The position numbers were made by a program, and so were the translations under genes. From assembly GCA_036723735.1 (NCBI GenBank), contig DAIMGT010000007.1, positions 1-64,000 of the forward strand: DNA of 64,000 nt, given 5' to 3'. The notes below the pieces were generated by a model. It worked only from the letters and a program-made list of their open reading frames with translations. It ran no database searches and was not told the origin of the DNA. Positions 1 to 7,895 of the stretch are shown here, piece by piece. This DNA is from UBA4656 sp002405525 (lineage in GTDB: Bacteria > Pseudomonadota > Gammaproteobacteria > Xanthomonadales > Ahniellaceae). Every line of letters begins with the position of its first letter. Position 1 is the stretch's first letter.

Positions 1-577
1 GCAGGTAGGGATCGACCTTCTGCGTGAGGTCGCCGGGCAGGAAGCCGAGGCGTTCGCCGGCCTCGACCGCGGGGCGGGTCAGCACGATGCGCTGCGCGCG
101 GCTTTCCTGCAGCGCGTCGACCGCCATCGCCACCGCGAGGTAGGTCTTGCCGGTGCCGGCGGGCCCGACGCCGAACGAGATGTCGTGGGTGGCGATGGCG
201 TGCAGGTAGGCGGCCTGGTTGGGGCCGCGGCCGCGGATCATGCCGCGCTTGACCTTGATCTCGACCGACTGCGCCGAGCCGGCGTCGCGCGCGGCCAGCT
301 GCTCGATGCCGGACTCCTGCAGCAACAGGTTCAGCGCATGGCCGTCGAGCGGTTCGTCGAGCGTGCGCTCCCAGGCCGCGCGCAGGACGCGCTCGGCCAG
401 CCGAGCGGTGTGCGCGGTGCCGATCACGCGGAACAGCTGGCCGCGATTGGCGATCTCGACGCCGAGGCGCAGTTCGATCTGGCGCAGGTGCTCGTCGAAC
501 GGCCCGCAGAGGTTGGACAGGCGCTCGTGGTCGGACGGGTCGAGCGCGAAGTCGAGGGTGCTGAGTTCGGTGGCCAT
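1..577 (-). CDS. phoH: PhoH family ATPase (YbeZ), N-terminal part
   Basis: This is a PhoH/YbeZ-type P-loop ATPase, a cytoplasmic protein linked to ribosome and RNA metabolism through its partner YbeY. The ATG lies at 577 and 192 codons are visible before the window edge, so the C-terminal half is missing. The N-terminal region is followed by VEIKVKRGMIRGRGPNQ and then a clear Walker A, GVGPAGTGKTYLAVAM, at about residues 134-149, with LTRPAVEAGERLGFLPGD following, as in the family. In many gammaproteobacteria this gene directly follows miaB; here miaB is 12.5 kb upstream on the same strand and a secreted-protein gene ends 57 bases before phoH. It may therefore be transcribed from that gene's promoter (inference). 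The family assignment is secure. Confidence 0.93.
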   Translation of the reverse strand, partial: MATELSTLDFALDPSDHERLSNLCGPFDEHLRQIELRLGVEIANRGQLFRVIGTAHTARLAERVLRAAWERTLDEPLDGHALNLLLQESGIEQLAARDAGSAQSVEIKVKRGMIRGRGPNQAAYLHAIATHDISFGVGPAGTGKTYLAVAMAVDALQESRAQRIVLTRPAVEAGERLGFLPGDLTQKVDPYL

Positions 578-634
578 CGCGCGAGTCTACGCCGGCGGCG
601 CGGTGCTGTCGCCCGCGCCGCCGGCGCGCCGCGC

Positions 635-2758
635 TCACTCGAAGCCGTCGGCGAACATCGGCGGCGTGATCGACAGCCGCGCCCGGTCGGCGAGCACTTC
701 GACCCGCGCATCGGCGGTGATGGCCGCCGGCAGCACGATGGTGTGCGGCCGCCCGGAGACGCTGCTGCCGACCGCGAACTCGAACGCGGTGCCCACCGTC
801 GGCATGTAGCCGGGTGACAGGGTCACCGCCAGCGTGCCGTCGAGGGTGATCGCCCCGCTGCCGTCGATGCGGTCGAACGCGGTGGCGCTGGCGATGTCGA
901 GGTCGAACACCGTGCTGGCCGCGAGACGCAGGTCGGCGCCGCCTTCGAGAGTCAGCGTGCCGATGTCGCCGGTGGGCGCGAACGGGCGGTCGAGCGAGAT
1001 CAGCCCCCGCAGGGTCACTGCGCCCTGCGCGCGCCCGCTGCCGGTGAGCGCCTGCGCCGGCCCCAGCGTGAGCCGCCCGCCCTGGCCCACGAGGCGCACC
1101 GGCGCGCCGGCGGCGTTGGCCAGCAGGCGCACGGCGCCGCTGCCGCCGAGCGTGGTGTCGCCGGTGGCGCGCAGGTTGGCGAAGTTCGGCCCGCAGCCGC
1201 TGTTGTCGACGGTGATCGTGCCGTCGTTGGTGATGGTGCCGCCCAGGTCGAGCGTGAGCGCACACGGCACCAGCACTCGGGCGCCGGTGTCGATGCGCAG
1301 GTCGACCAGCCGGTCGTTGCCGCCGGCGGCGGCGATCACGCCGCTGCCCTGGGTGCGCAGCGTGCCGCCGGTCACCGCGGCGGCGACCGTGCTCCCGGAC
1401 AGCAGCACGGCCGAGCCATCGCGTGCCTCGAGCACGCCGGTCGCGGTCTGGGTGAGCGGGGTCTGGAACAGGGTCAGCACGCCGCCGCCGGTCGCGGCGA
1501 TCAAGCCTTCGTTCGCCTGCGGCGAGGTTTGCAGGCGCAACTCCGTGGCCCCGGTGCTGGCGCCCTTGCGGTCGGCCAGCAGGGTGCCGCGGTTGGTCAG
1601 TGCCAGCGCGATGGTGCCGACGCCGCCGATCGTGTGGCCCGCCGCGTTGACCATCGCGTAGCCGCCGCCGCCGAACAGGCTCGACAGCACCCCACCTTCG
1701 AGTTGCAGGCGGCCGCTGCCGCGCAGCGTCGTCGATTCGCCGAAGCGCGAGGCGACGAAGCCCGAGGGGCCGGTCGCGATCAGCCCGTGGTTGGTCATGC
1801 CGGTCGGGCCGATGAAGAGGCCGGCATTGCCGATGAAGCCGAGCCGCGATCCGGTGGTGAGCGTGACGCCCTCGATCCGCGTGCCCTGCGACTGCACCAG
1901 GGCCTGGCCGCTGCCGACGGTGGTGATCTCGCCGCCGCGGATGCCGTCGTTGCCGGCGTTGTTGAGCAGCAGGGTGGACCCGGCCTCGACCAGGATGCGG
2001 CCGGCGGACGACTGCTCGAAGGCGATGGCGCCGTTGCTCTGCCCGATGTTGAGCGTCGCGCCCCCGGAGACGCGGAAGGTGGCGTTGTTGGTCACCGGAT
2101 GGGCGGCGTTGACCAGCAGCGTGCGCCCCGGGACGTTGGCGTGCACCAGCCCGTCGTTGTGCAGGCGCACCGACAGGCTGCCGGTGCCTTCGATCGTGTG
2201 GCCCGCGCCGTTGACCAGCAGCCAGCCGAGGTTGTTGTTCGGGCTGATCGAGGCGGTCCGGGTGTCCTCGGCGAGGCGGATCCGCCCGGTACCGGCGGCC
2301 GTCGTGTGGTTGTTGAGGACCAGCGCCGAAGTCTGCGTCGCGCCGATCCCGCCGATCTCGACCAGGCCGTTGTTGTCGATCTGCGTGCCGTGCGTCACCA
2401 GGTGGTTGGAGAACGGATAGCCGGGGTCGGGCCGGATGCGCAGCACCACGCCGGGCTGGCCGATGCTCAGGTGATGGGCCTCGCCGCGCTGGCCGAGCGT
2501 GACGGTGACCGGAAACGAGATGTGCGCGGTCTGGGTCGAATCGGGCACGCCGCCCTGCGAGGGCAGGACCCCGTTCCAGGCCAGGGAATCGAACCAGTTG
2601 CCGTCGACCGGCGAGTTCCAGAAGTTGATGCCGCCGGGTCCGGCGGTCTGGGCGGCGGCGGGTGCGGGAAGACCGGCCGCCAGCAGGATGGCGATGGCGA
2701 CGGCGCGGCGGACCGGTCGCCGCTTGGGCGATGCGATCAGGGCGGGACAACGGTGCAT
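635..2758 (-). CDS. exported beta-repeat (autotransporter-like) protein with FADGFE tail
   Basis: Product of 707 aa. The ATG at 2758 is chosen because GGGAG lies just upstream and because it puts a classic signal peptide first: a basic stretch (SPKRRPVRR), then a hydrophobic core (AVAIAILLAAGL) and an Ala-rich cleavage region ending AAAQ. An in-frame ATG at 2806 would add 16 residues before the signal. The body is low in Cys and Lys and made of repeating beta-strand-like units (phrases such as LTNRGTL, ITNDGTITV, LNNAGNDG), as in the passenger part of autotransporter-associated beta-helix proteins. No autotransporter beta-barrel follows. It ends with PPMFADGFE, a tail shared with the product at 5751-7352. 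It is divergent from the sigma/kinase pair at 2931-5746, which may control it (inference). Ligand or function cannot be read from sequence. Confidence 0.8.
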   Translation of the reverse strand: MHRCPALIASPKRRPVRRAVAIAILLAAGLPAPAAAQTAGPGGINFWNSPVDGNWFDSLAWNGVLPSQGGVPDSTQTAHISFPVTVTLGQRGEAHHLSIGQPGVVLRIRPDPGYPFSNHLVTHGTQIDNNGLVEIGGIGATQTSALVLNNHTTAAGTGRIRLAEDTRTASISPNNNLGWLLVNGAGHTIEGTGSLSVRLHNDGLVHANVPGRTLLVNAAHPVTNNATFRVSGGATLNIGQSNGAIAFEQSSAGRILVEAGSTLLLNNAGNDGIRGGEITTVGSGQALVQSQGTRIEGVTLTTGSRLGFIGNAGLFIGPTGMTNHGLIATGPSGFVASRFGESTTLRGSGRLQLEGGVLSSLFGGGGYAMVNAAGHTIGGVGTIALALTNRGTLLADRKGASTGATELRLQTSPQANEGLIAATGGGVLTLFQTPLTQTATGVLEARDGSAVLLSGSTVAAAVTGGTLRTQGSGVIAAAGGNDRLVDLRIDTGARVLVPCALTLDLGGTITNDGTITVDNSGCGPNFANLRATGDTTLGGSGAVRLLANAAGAPVRLVGQGGRLTLGPAQALTGSGRAQGAVTLRGLISLDRPFAPTGDIGTLTLEGGADLRLAASTVFDLDIASATAFDRIDGSGAITLDGTLAVTLSPGYMPTVGTAFEFAVGSSVSGRPHTIVLPAAITADARVEVLADRARLSITPPMFADGFE

Positions 2759-2930
2759 GGCGGGGCTCCCGGAGGTCGCGGCGTCGGGCCGCGGTTGCCG
2801 ACCCAAGGCGCAGGACGGCGCCGCCGCGCCTCATCGGGCGTCCCGGCCGAAGCGGTGAAACTGCGTGGCGCGACGGGCGCGGCCGGCAGGCGCGGCTTGC
2901 GTGTCACCGTCCAGCGGGCAGAATCGGGCC

Positions 2931-3488
2931 ATGGAACCGGCCGCGATCACCCGCCTGCTGGCACGCCATTCGGCCGGGGAGCCGGGGGCGGAGGCGGAAC
3001 TCGCGCCCCTGGTTTACGCCGAGCTGCACGCCATCGCCGAGCGCCAGATGCGCGGCGAGCGCGAGGGTCATTCCCTGACCCCGACCGCGCTGTTGCACGA
3101 GGCCTGGTTGCGCCTGATGCCGGGCGACCTGCCGGTGCTGCAGGGCCGGCGCGACTTCTTCGCGCTGGCCGCGCGCCGCATGCGGCAGGTGCTGGTCGAC
3201 CACGCGCGGCGGCGCGACGCCGACAAGCGCGGCGCGGGCCAGCGGGCGCTGACCCTCGACGGGCTGGCCGAGCCGGTCGCGGCCGCCGTACCGGTCGACG
3301 TGCTGGCGTTGGAACAGGCGCTTTCGGAGCTCGAGGCGATGGACCCGCGCAAGGCGCGCGTGGTCGAGCTGCGCTGGTACGGCGGGCTTGAACTGGAGGA
3401 AGTGGCCGCGACGCTGGCGGTGTCCCGCGCCACCGTGCAGCGCGACTGGGAGGTCGCGCGCGCCTTCCTGCACCTGCGGCTGAAGTGA
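2931..3488 (+). CDS. ECF sigma factor, kinase-associated type (module A)
   Basis: This 185-aa protein has the two ECF domains: region 2 (about residues 5-75, with REGHSLTPTALLHEAWLRL) and region 4 (about 125-183, with VELRWYGGLELEEVAATL and a helix-turn-helix SRATVQRDWEVARAF). In place of the acidic D-x-x-D stretch usual in ECF region 2.2 it has LTPTALLHEA. That pattern is known from ECF43-type sigma factors that are activated when a partner kinase phosphorylates a Thr; candidate residues here are Thr50 and Thr52. Its stop overlaps the ATG of the kinase gene (TGATG at 3486-3490), so the two are translationally coupled. No anti-sigma gene is present. The likely target is the divergent exported-protein gene at 635-2758 (inference). 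The ECF assignment is firm; activation by phosphorylation is a family-based prediction. Confidence 0.88.
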   Translation: MEPAAITRLLARHSAGEPGAEAELAPLVYAELHAIAERQMRGEREGHSLTPTALLHEAWLRLMPGDLPVLQGRRDFFALAARRMRQVLVDHARRRDADKRGAGQRALTLDGLAEPVAAAVPVDVLALEQALSELEAMDPRKARVVELRWYGGLELEEVAATLAVSRATVQRDWEVARAFLHLRLK

Positions 3489-5746
3489 TGGACGCGCGCG
3501 CGCTCGCCGTGCTCGAGCGCGCGCTGGCGCACGCACCCGAGCGGCGTGAGGCCTTCGTGCGCGACGCGGCGGGCGAGGATGCGGCCCTGCTGGGTGACGC
3601 CCTCGCTCTGCTCGCCGCGCACCGCGACAGCGCGGGGCTGATGGAAGCGCCGACCCACGTGCCGGAGCGCCTCGGCGCGTGGCGGCTCGGCGCGCGGATC
3701 GGGCAGGGCGGCATGGGCGAGGTGTTCCTCGCCGAGCGCGACGACGGCGGGTTCCGCCAGCGTGCCGCGCTCAAGCTGGTGGCGGTCGGCGGGGCCGCGG
3801 CGCGCGCGCGCTTCGAGGCCGAGCGCGCGTTCCTCGCGCGGCTGGAGCATCCGCGGATCGCGCGCGTGATCGACGGCGGCAGCGCGCCCGACGGACGCCC
3901 CTGGGTGGCGATGGAGTACGTCGACGGCCAGCCCATCGATCGCTGGTGCGCGCGCGAAGGGCTCGACCTGGCGGCCCGCGTTCGCCTGTTCCTGCAGGTG
4001 CTGGACGCCGTCGGCGCGGCGCACCGCGCGCTGGTCCTGCACCGCGACATCAAGCCGTCCAACGTGCTGGTCGACGCCGCGGGCGGCGTGAAGCTGCTCG
4101 ACTTCGGCATCGCCAAGTCGCTGGCCGGCGGCGACGGCGCGCTCACCGCCACCGGCCTGGGCCCGTTGACGCCGCAGTACGCCAGCCCCGAGCAGATCGC
4201 GGGACGGCCGCTGACCACCGCCTCCGACGTGTACGCCCTCGGCCTGCTGCTGCACGAACTGCTGACCGGGCGGCGACCGTTCGACTACGGCGAGCGGTCG
4301 CTGGCGGAGATCGACGCGCTGCTGCGGACCTCGGTGCCGAGCCGGCCGAGCGCGACGCTCGACGCCGCGGCGCTGCACCTGCCGCCGCAGCGCTGCGGCG
4401 CCTGGCGCCGGCGCCTGCAGGGCGACCTCGACCGCGTGCTGCTGAAGGCGCTGGCGGTCGACGTCGAGCGCCGCTACGCCGACGTCGCCGCCTTCGAGGA
4501 CGACCTGCGGCGCTGGCTCGGCCATCGCCCAGTGCAGGCGCGCAGCGGTGACCGCCTGTATCGCGCGCGCCTGTTCCTGCGCCGCAACCGCCTGCCGCTC
4601 GCGGCGGGTGCCGCGGCGTTCCTCGCGCTGGCGGTCGGCCTCGCGGTCGCCGCGCAGCAGGCGCGCCGCGCCGAGGCGCAGGCCGCGCGCGCGGAGGCCG
4701 CGAGCCGGTTCCTGATGGCGCTGGTCACCGACGCCAACCCGGTGGTGAGCGGGCGCGAGCCGACCCTGCGCGAGGCGATCGACCAGGCGGTGGCGCGCAT
4801 CCCCGAGGCCTTCGCCGGCCAGCCGGAGGGCGAGGCCGAGGTGCGCCTGGGCATCGGCGCGGCCTACACCAGCCTGATGCAGCTCGATGCCGCGGAGGAG
4901 CAACTGACGCGCGCGCTCGCGCTGCGCCGGCCCGGCAGCGCGGCGCACGCCGAGGGCCTGCAGGCGCTGGCCGTGCTCGAATGGACGCGCGGGCGCACCG
5001 ACGCCGCCGAGGCGAACTACCGCGCGGCCCTGGCGGTGTTCGACGGCGATCCCTCGCGCGCGGCCGATGCCGGCGCCGTGCGCAACGATCTGGCCGCGCT
5101 GATGAGCGACGTCGGTCGCTATGCCGACGCGGTCCCCTTGGCCGAGGCGGCCGTGGCCAATGCGCGGGCGCTGGACCTGGGGCCCGGCGTGCTGGGCGCG
5201 CGGCTGGAGAACCTCGGCAGTGCGCTGCAGGGCGCCGGCCGCCTCGCCGAATCCGAACGCGCCTACCGCGAGGCGATCGTGGCGCTCGAACAGGCGCTGC
5301 CGCAGCGCACGGTCGCGCTGGCGGTGGCGCTGAACAATTTCGCCCTCGTGTTCCGCGACCAGGGGCGCCGCGCCGACGCGCTGGACCTGTTCGAGCGCGC
5401 GGTGGCGGTGCGCACCGCGGCTTTCGGCGAGGACCACTCGGACAACGCGGGGCCGCTGGCCAACGCGGCTCGCATGCGGGTCGAACTCGGCGACGTCGAG
5501 GGCGCGCGGCGCGACATCGCGCGCGCCCTGGACCTGGCGGAAAAGGCTTACGCGCCGGACTACGTCGGCCGCGGCCACGTGCACCTGGTGGCGGCGCAGG
5601 TCGCGCTGGCCGCCGGCGAGCGCGCGGCCGCGCGCACCCAAGCGACCGAGGCACTGGCCGTGTTCTCGCGTGCGGATGCCGCCGATCCGGCGTGGTCCGA
5701 GCGCGCACGGGCGATGCTCGCCGCCGCGGGCGCGGCCGCGCCGTGA
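3488..5746 (+). CDS. transmembrane Ser/Thr protein kinase with C-terminal TPRs (module A)
   Basis: Protein of 752 aa. A short helical N-terminus (1-60) precedes a Hanks-type kinase domain (about 65-340) with glycine loop GQGGMGEV (72-79), ATP-binding Lys96 in AALKLV, catalytic loop HRDIKPSN (185-192), DFG (205-207) and SPEQ in the activation segment. All catalytic residues are present, so it should be active. One membrane helix (about 369-391) is followed by roughly 350 residues of Ala-rich helical TPR-type repeats (for example RLAESERAYREAIVALEQAL), probably periplasmic and a possible sensor. The ATG at 3488 overlaps the sigma-factor stop. Known ECF43/kinase pairs such as EcfP with PknT or PknS suggest that it phosphorylates the sigma factor. 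It ends 4 bases before the stop of the convergent gene at 5751. Confidence 0.9.
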   Translation: MDARALAVLERALAHAPERREAFVRDAAGEDAALLGDALALLAAHRDSAGLMEAPTHVPERLGAWRLGARIGQGGMGEVFLAERDDGGFRQRAALKLVAVGGAAARARFEAERAFLARLEHPRIARVIDGGSAPDGRPWVAMEYVDGQPIDRWCAREGLDLAARVRLFLQVLDAVGAAHRALVLHRDIKPSNVLVDAAGGVKLLDFGIAKSLAGGDGALTATGLGPLTPQYASPEQIAGRPLTTASDVYALGLLLHELLTGRRPFDYGERSLAEIDALLRTSVPSRPSATLDAAALHLPPQRCGAWRRRLQGDLDRVLLKALAVDVERRYADVAAFEDDLRRWLGHRPVQARSGDRLYRARLFLRRNRLPLAAGAAAFLALAVGLAVAAQQARRAEAQAARAEAASRFLMALVTDANPVVSGREPTLREAIDQAVARIPEAFAGQPEGEAEVRLGIGAAYTSLMQLDAAEEQLTRALALRRPGSAAHAEGLQALAVLEWTRGRTDAAEANYRAALAVFDGDPSRAADAGAVRNDLAALMSDVGRYADAVPLAEAAVANARALDLGPGVLGARLENLGSALQGAGRLAESERAYREAIVALEQALPQRTVALAVALNNFALVFRDQGRRADALDLFERAVAVRTAAFGEDHSDNAGPLANAARMRVELGDVEGARRDIARALDLAEKAYAPDYVGRGHVHLVAAQVALAAGERAAARTQATEALAVFSRADAADPAWSERARAMLAAAGAAAP

Positions 5747-5750
5747 ATCC

Positions 5751-7352
5751 TCAGGGCGATTCGAAGCCGTCGGCGAACACGGCGTCGAGGGCGTAGCGGC
5801 CGACCTCGCTGGTGTTGCCGTCGGCGTCGGTGGCGAGCATCTGCACCACGCCGTCGGCCAGCGCGGTCAGCGGCAGCACGACCTGGATCACCGACTGTGC
5901 CTCGGCCAGCGGGATCGTGCGGGTGGCGAGGTGTTCCAGCAGGTCGCCGCCGCGGCCGCGGTAGAAGTCGACGCGGATCGGATAGGCCGCATTGGCGGGT
6001 GCGCTGTCGACCCGGACGTCGAGGGTGAAGGCATCGTTGCCCGTTGGCACGGCGTCCAGTGCCACCGGTGCGTTCTGCTTGCGGTTGCCGCCGCCATCGG
6101 GGTCGCCGGGGTCGTTGGCCGTGGGCCCGTCGCCGAAGCTGTTGTCGGAGTTGTCGATGACCAGGCCGCGGTGCCCGATGTAGGTGTTGCCCGCCAGCGA
6201 GGCGCGCGTGCAGATGCCGACCATCACGCCCTGGGCGCCGCCGTGGGCGATGAGGTTCTGCTCGCCGGGCCCGAAGCCGCCGATCTGGGCGCTGCAGCTG
6301 CCGCCGGAGAACAGCAGGATGGTCGGCTGGGGCTGGCTGGGGCTCGGCGTGTTGCGTCCGTTGGGGATGGGCGCGGTGCCGGTCCAGTCGGTGCCGATGA
6401 GGTTGCCGAACACGCGCACGTTCGGAAACGCCGCCGGCCCGCTGCCCGATCCGAGCTGGATCGCGGAGAGTTCGTTGCCGGAGATCACGTTGCGGGCCCC
6501 CGGCGTGGTGCCGCCGATGACGACGTCGCGAAAACTGACGATGTCGATGCCGTAGTTGCGGTTGGCGATCGCCGCGGTGCCGGCGGCATTGGTGCCGATC
6601 AGGTTGCCGGCGATGCGCAGGCCGTTCGGCACCGCGAAGGAGACCACGCCGCTGAACAGCCCCGACATCAGGTTGCGCGCGGCGGGCGTATCGCCGCCGA
6701 TGCGGTACGGGCCTTCACCCTGGATGCGCACGCCGATGCCGAGCCCGGCGTTGCCGGTCAGCGAGGCGAGCGTGCCGGTGACGTCGGTGCCGAGGAAGTT
6801 GCCTTCGACCCGGTGCGCGCCGCCGCCGACCAGGACCACCTGCGCGGCGAAGCGGCTGATCGCCAGCCCACGCAGCACGAGACGTGCGTCGAAGTTCGCG
6901 CTGCCGGCGTCGATCCCGGTGTTCTGCGACGCCCCCGCGTTGCGCAACTCGACCTTCAGCACGGCGTTCGAGCCGCCGGCATCCGGCGCCAGCGTGTTCG
7001 CCACCGCGCCCGGCTGGGTGTAGCCGTCGATCTCGAGGTCGCCGGCGTTGTTGGGCATCGAGGACTGTGCCTCGATGCGCCAGTGTGCCGTTGCGGCGAC
7101 GAAGCCGGGGTCGCCGGGGGACAGGTCGAACACGATACGGTCGGCGCCGGGTGCCGCGTTGGCGCCGAGGATCGCGCCGCGCAGCGAGCAGTCGGTCGGT
7201 GCCCCGCTGCAGGCGGAAAGCGCGGCGTCGCTGGTGGTGTCGACGACGAAGGTCGCCGCGTCGGCGCAGGCCGGCAGTAGGAAAACGCCGGCGGCGACCG
7301 TGGCCAGCGCGCGGACCACGAGGTGGTGTGCGGACATGGTGGGCAGGCTCAT
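5751..7352 (-). CDS. exported right-handed beta-helix protein with CSLREA-like N-terminus and FADGFE tail
   Basis: Product of 533 aa. A signal peptide (VVRALATVAAGVFLLPACADA) is followed by FVVDTTSDAAL...CSLRGAILGAN, which matches the CSLREA domain that opens many surface proteins with pectate-lyase-like beta-helices. The middle has repeated coils of the GNLIGTD / VISGNELSAIQLGSG kind (NosD/parallel-beta-helix type). The C-terminus, ALDAVFADGFESP, carries the same F-A-D-G-F-E tail as the product at 635-2758. The ATG at 7352 overlaps the TGA of the upstream lipoprotein gene (ATGA), so it is the last gene of a three-gene operon (9515 to 5751); a second ATG lies at 7337. It probably sits at the cell surface or is released. 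Substrate and role are unknown. Confidence 0.82.
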   Translation of the reverse strand: MSLPTMSAHHLVVRALATVAAGVFLLPACADAATFVVDTTSDAALSACSGAPTDCSLRGAILGANAAPGADRIVFDLSPGDPGFVAATAHWRIEAQSSMPNNAGDLEIDGYTQPGAVANTLAPDAGGSNAVLKVELRNAGASQNTGIDAGSANFDARLVLRGLAISRFAAQVVLVGGGAHRVEGNFLGTDVTGTLASLTGNAGLGIGVRIQGEGPYRIGGDTPAARNLMSGLFSGVVSFAVPNGLRIAGNLIGTNAAGTAAIANRNYGIDIVSFRDVVIGGTTPGARNVISGNELSAIQLGSGSGPAAFPNVRVFGNLIGTDWTGTAPIPNGRNTPSPSQPQPTILLFSGGSCSAQIGGFGPGEQNLIAHGGAQGVMVGICTRASLAGNTYIGHRGLVIDNSDNSFGDGPTANDPGDPDGGGNRKQNAPVALDAVPTGNDAFTLDVRVDSAPANAAYPIRVDFYRGRGGDLLEHLATRTIPLAEAQSVIQVVLPLTALADGVVQMLATDADGNTSEVGRYALDAVFADGFESP

Positions 7353-7885
7353 TCGCTGCAGCGCACGAAACCGTCGTCGATGCGCAGCGGCGCGCCGGCG
7401 CTGCTGTTCAGCGTGCCGGCGAAGCGCAGTTCGACGCGCGCCGGGTCGCGCGACAGGGCAAGCACGTCGACCGTGACGTCGAACCCGAGCGCACCGCCGT
7501 TGAGGTAGCGCTGCGGGTCGAGGTTGGCCAACTGGATCGCATGCGTGGTCGACATGCCGCCGGCCAGACGCACCGGGCCCGGTCCGGTGACGCCGGACAG
7601 GTTGAGGTTGAAGGTCTGCTCGTTCGCGTCCTTGGGGCCGCGCGAACCCGACACGATGAGCACGTCGCCGAGCCCGGGCGGGGCGACGGCGCAGAAGATG
7701 TCGCGGTCGGCCGACCAGCCAGTGCCATCGACCTTCATCCGCACGACGTCGCCCGCGGGCTCGGTGCTCGCCGCGGGCGCGGCGGCGGTGCCGCGATCCT
7801 GCGGGACGGGCGGGTCGCCGCCGCAGGCGGACAGCAGCAGGACGATGGCGATGGAAACGGGGTGGCGCGGGCGATCGAAGGTCAT
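7349..7885 (-). CDS. small lipoprotein of unknown function
   Basis: A 178-aa product whose start at 7885 follows GAGG that overlaps the stop of the preceding gene, giving coupled translation. The N-terminus (MTFDRPRHPVSIAIVLLLSAC) is a lipoprotein signal with the lipobox LLSAC, so Cys21 should be lipidated after cleavage. A short Ala/Pro/Thr linker follows. The rest (about 50-178) is a single globular domain with GLGDVLIVSGSRGP and two Cys residues, one in DIFCAVAP and one near the C-terminus in GFVRCSE, which could form a disulphide. I do not recognise the domain. It is the middle gene of the exported-protein operon, 10 bases after the first gene and overlapping the last by 4 bases, so it probably acts with them at the envelope. 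Confidence 0.75.
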   Translation of the reverse strand: MTFDRPRHPVSIAIVLLLSACGGDPPVPQDRGTAAAPAASTEPAGDVVRMKVDGTGWSADRDIFCAVAPPGLGDVLIVSGSRGPKDANEQTFNLNLSGVTGPGPVRLAGGMSTTHAIQLANLDPQRYLNGGALGFDVTVDVLALSRDPARVELRFAGTLNSSAGAPLRIDDGFVRCSE

Positions 7886-7895
7886 CGGAAGGTCC

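Noticed and set aside
1529..3391. Long plus-strand ORF of 620 codons
   Set aside because: It lies across the minus-strand exported-protein gene and the sigma gene, has no domain, and its Ala/Gly/Arg-rich composition is that of a shadow frame in GC-rich DNA.
3068..5641. Minus-strand ORF of 857 codons
   Set aside because: Antisense to the complete, motif-rich kinase gene; its product is Arg/Ala/Gln low-complexity sequence with no recognisable domain.
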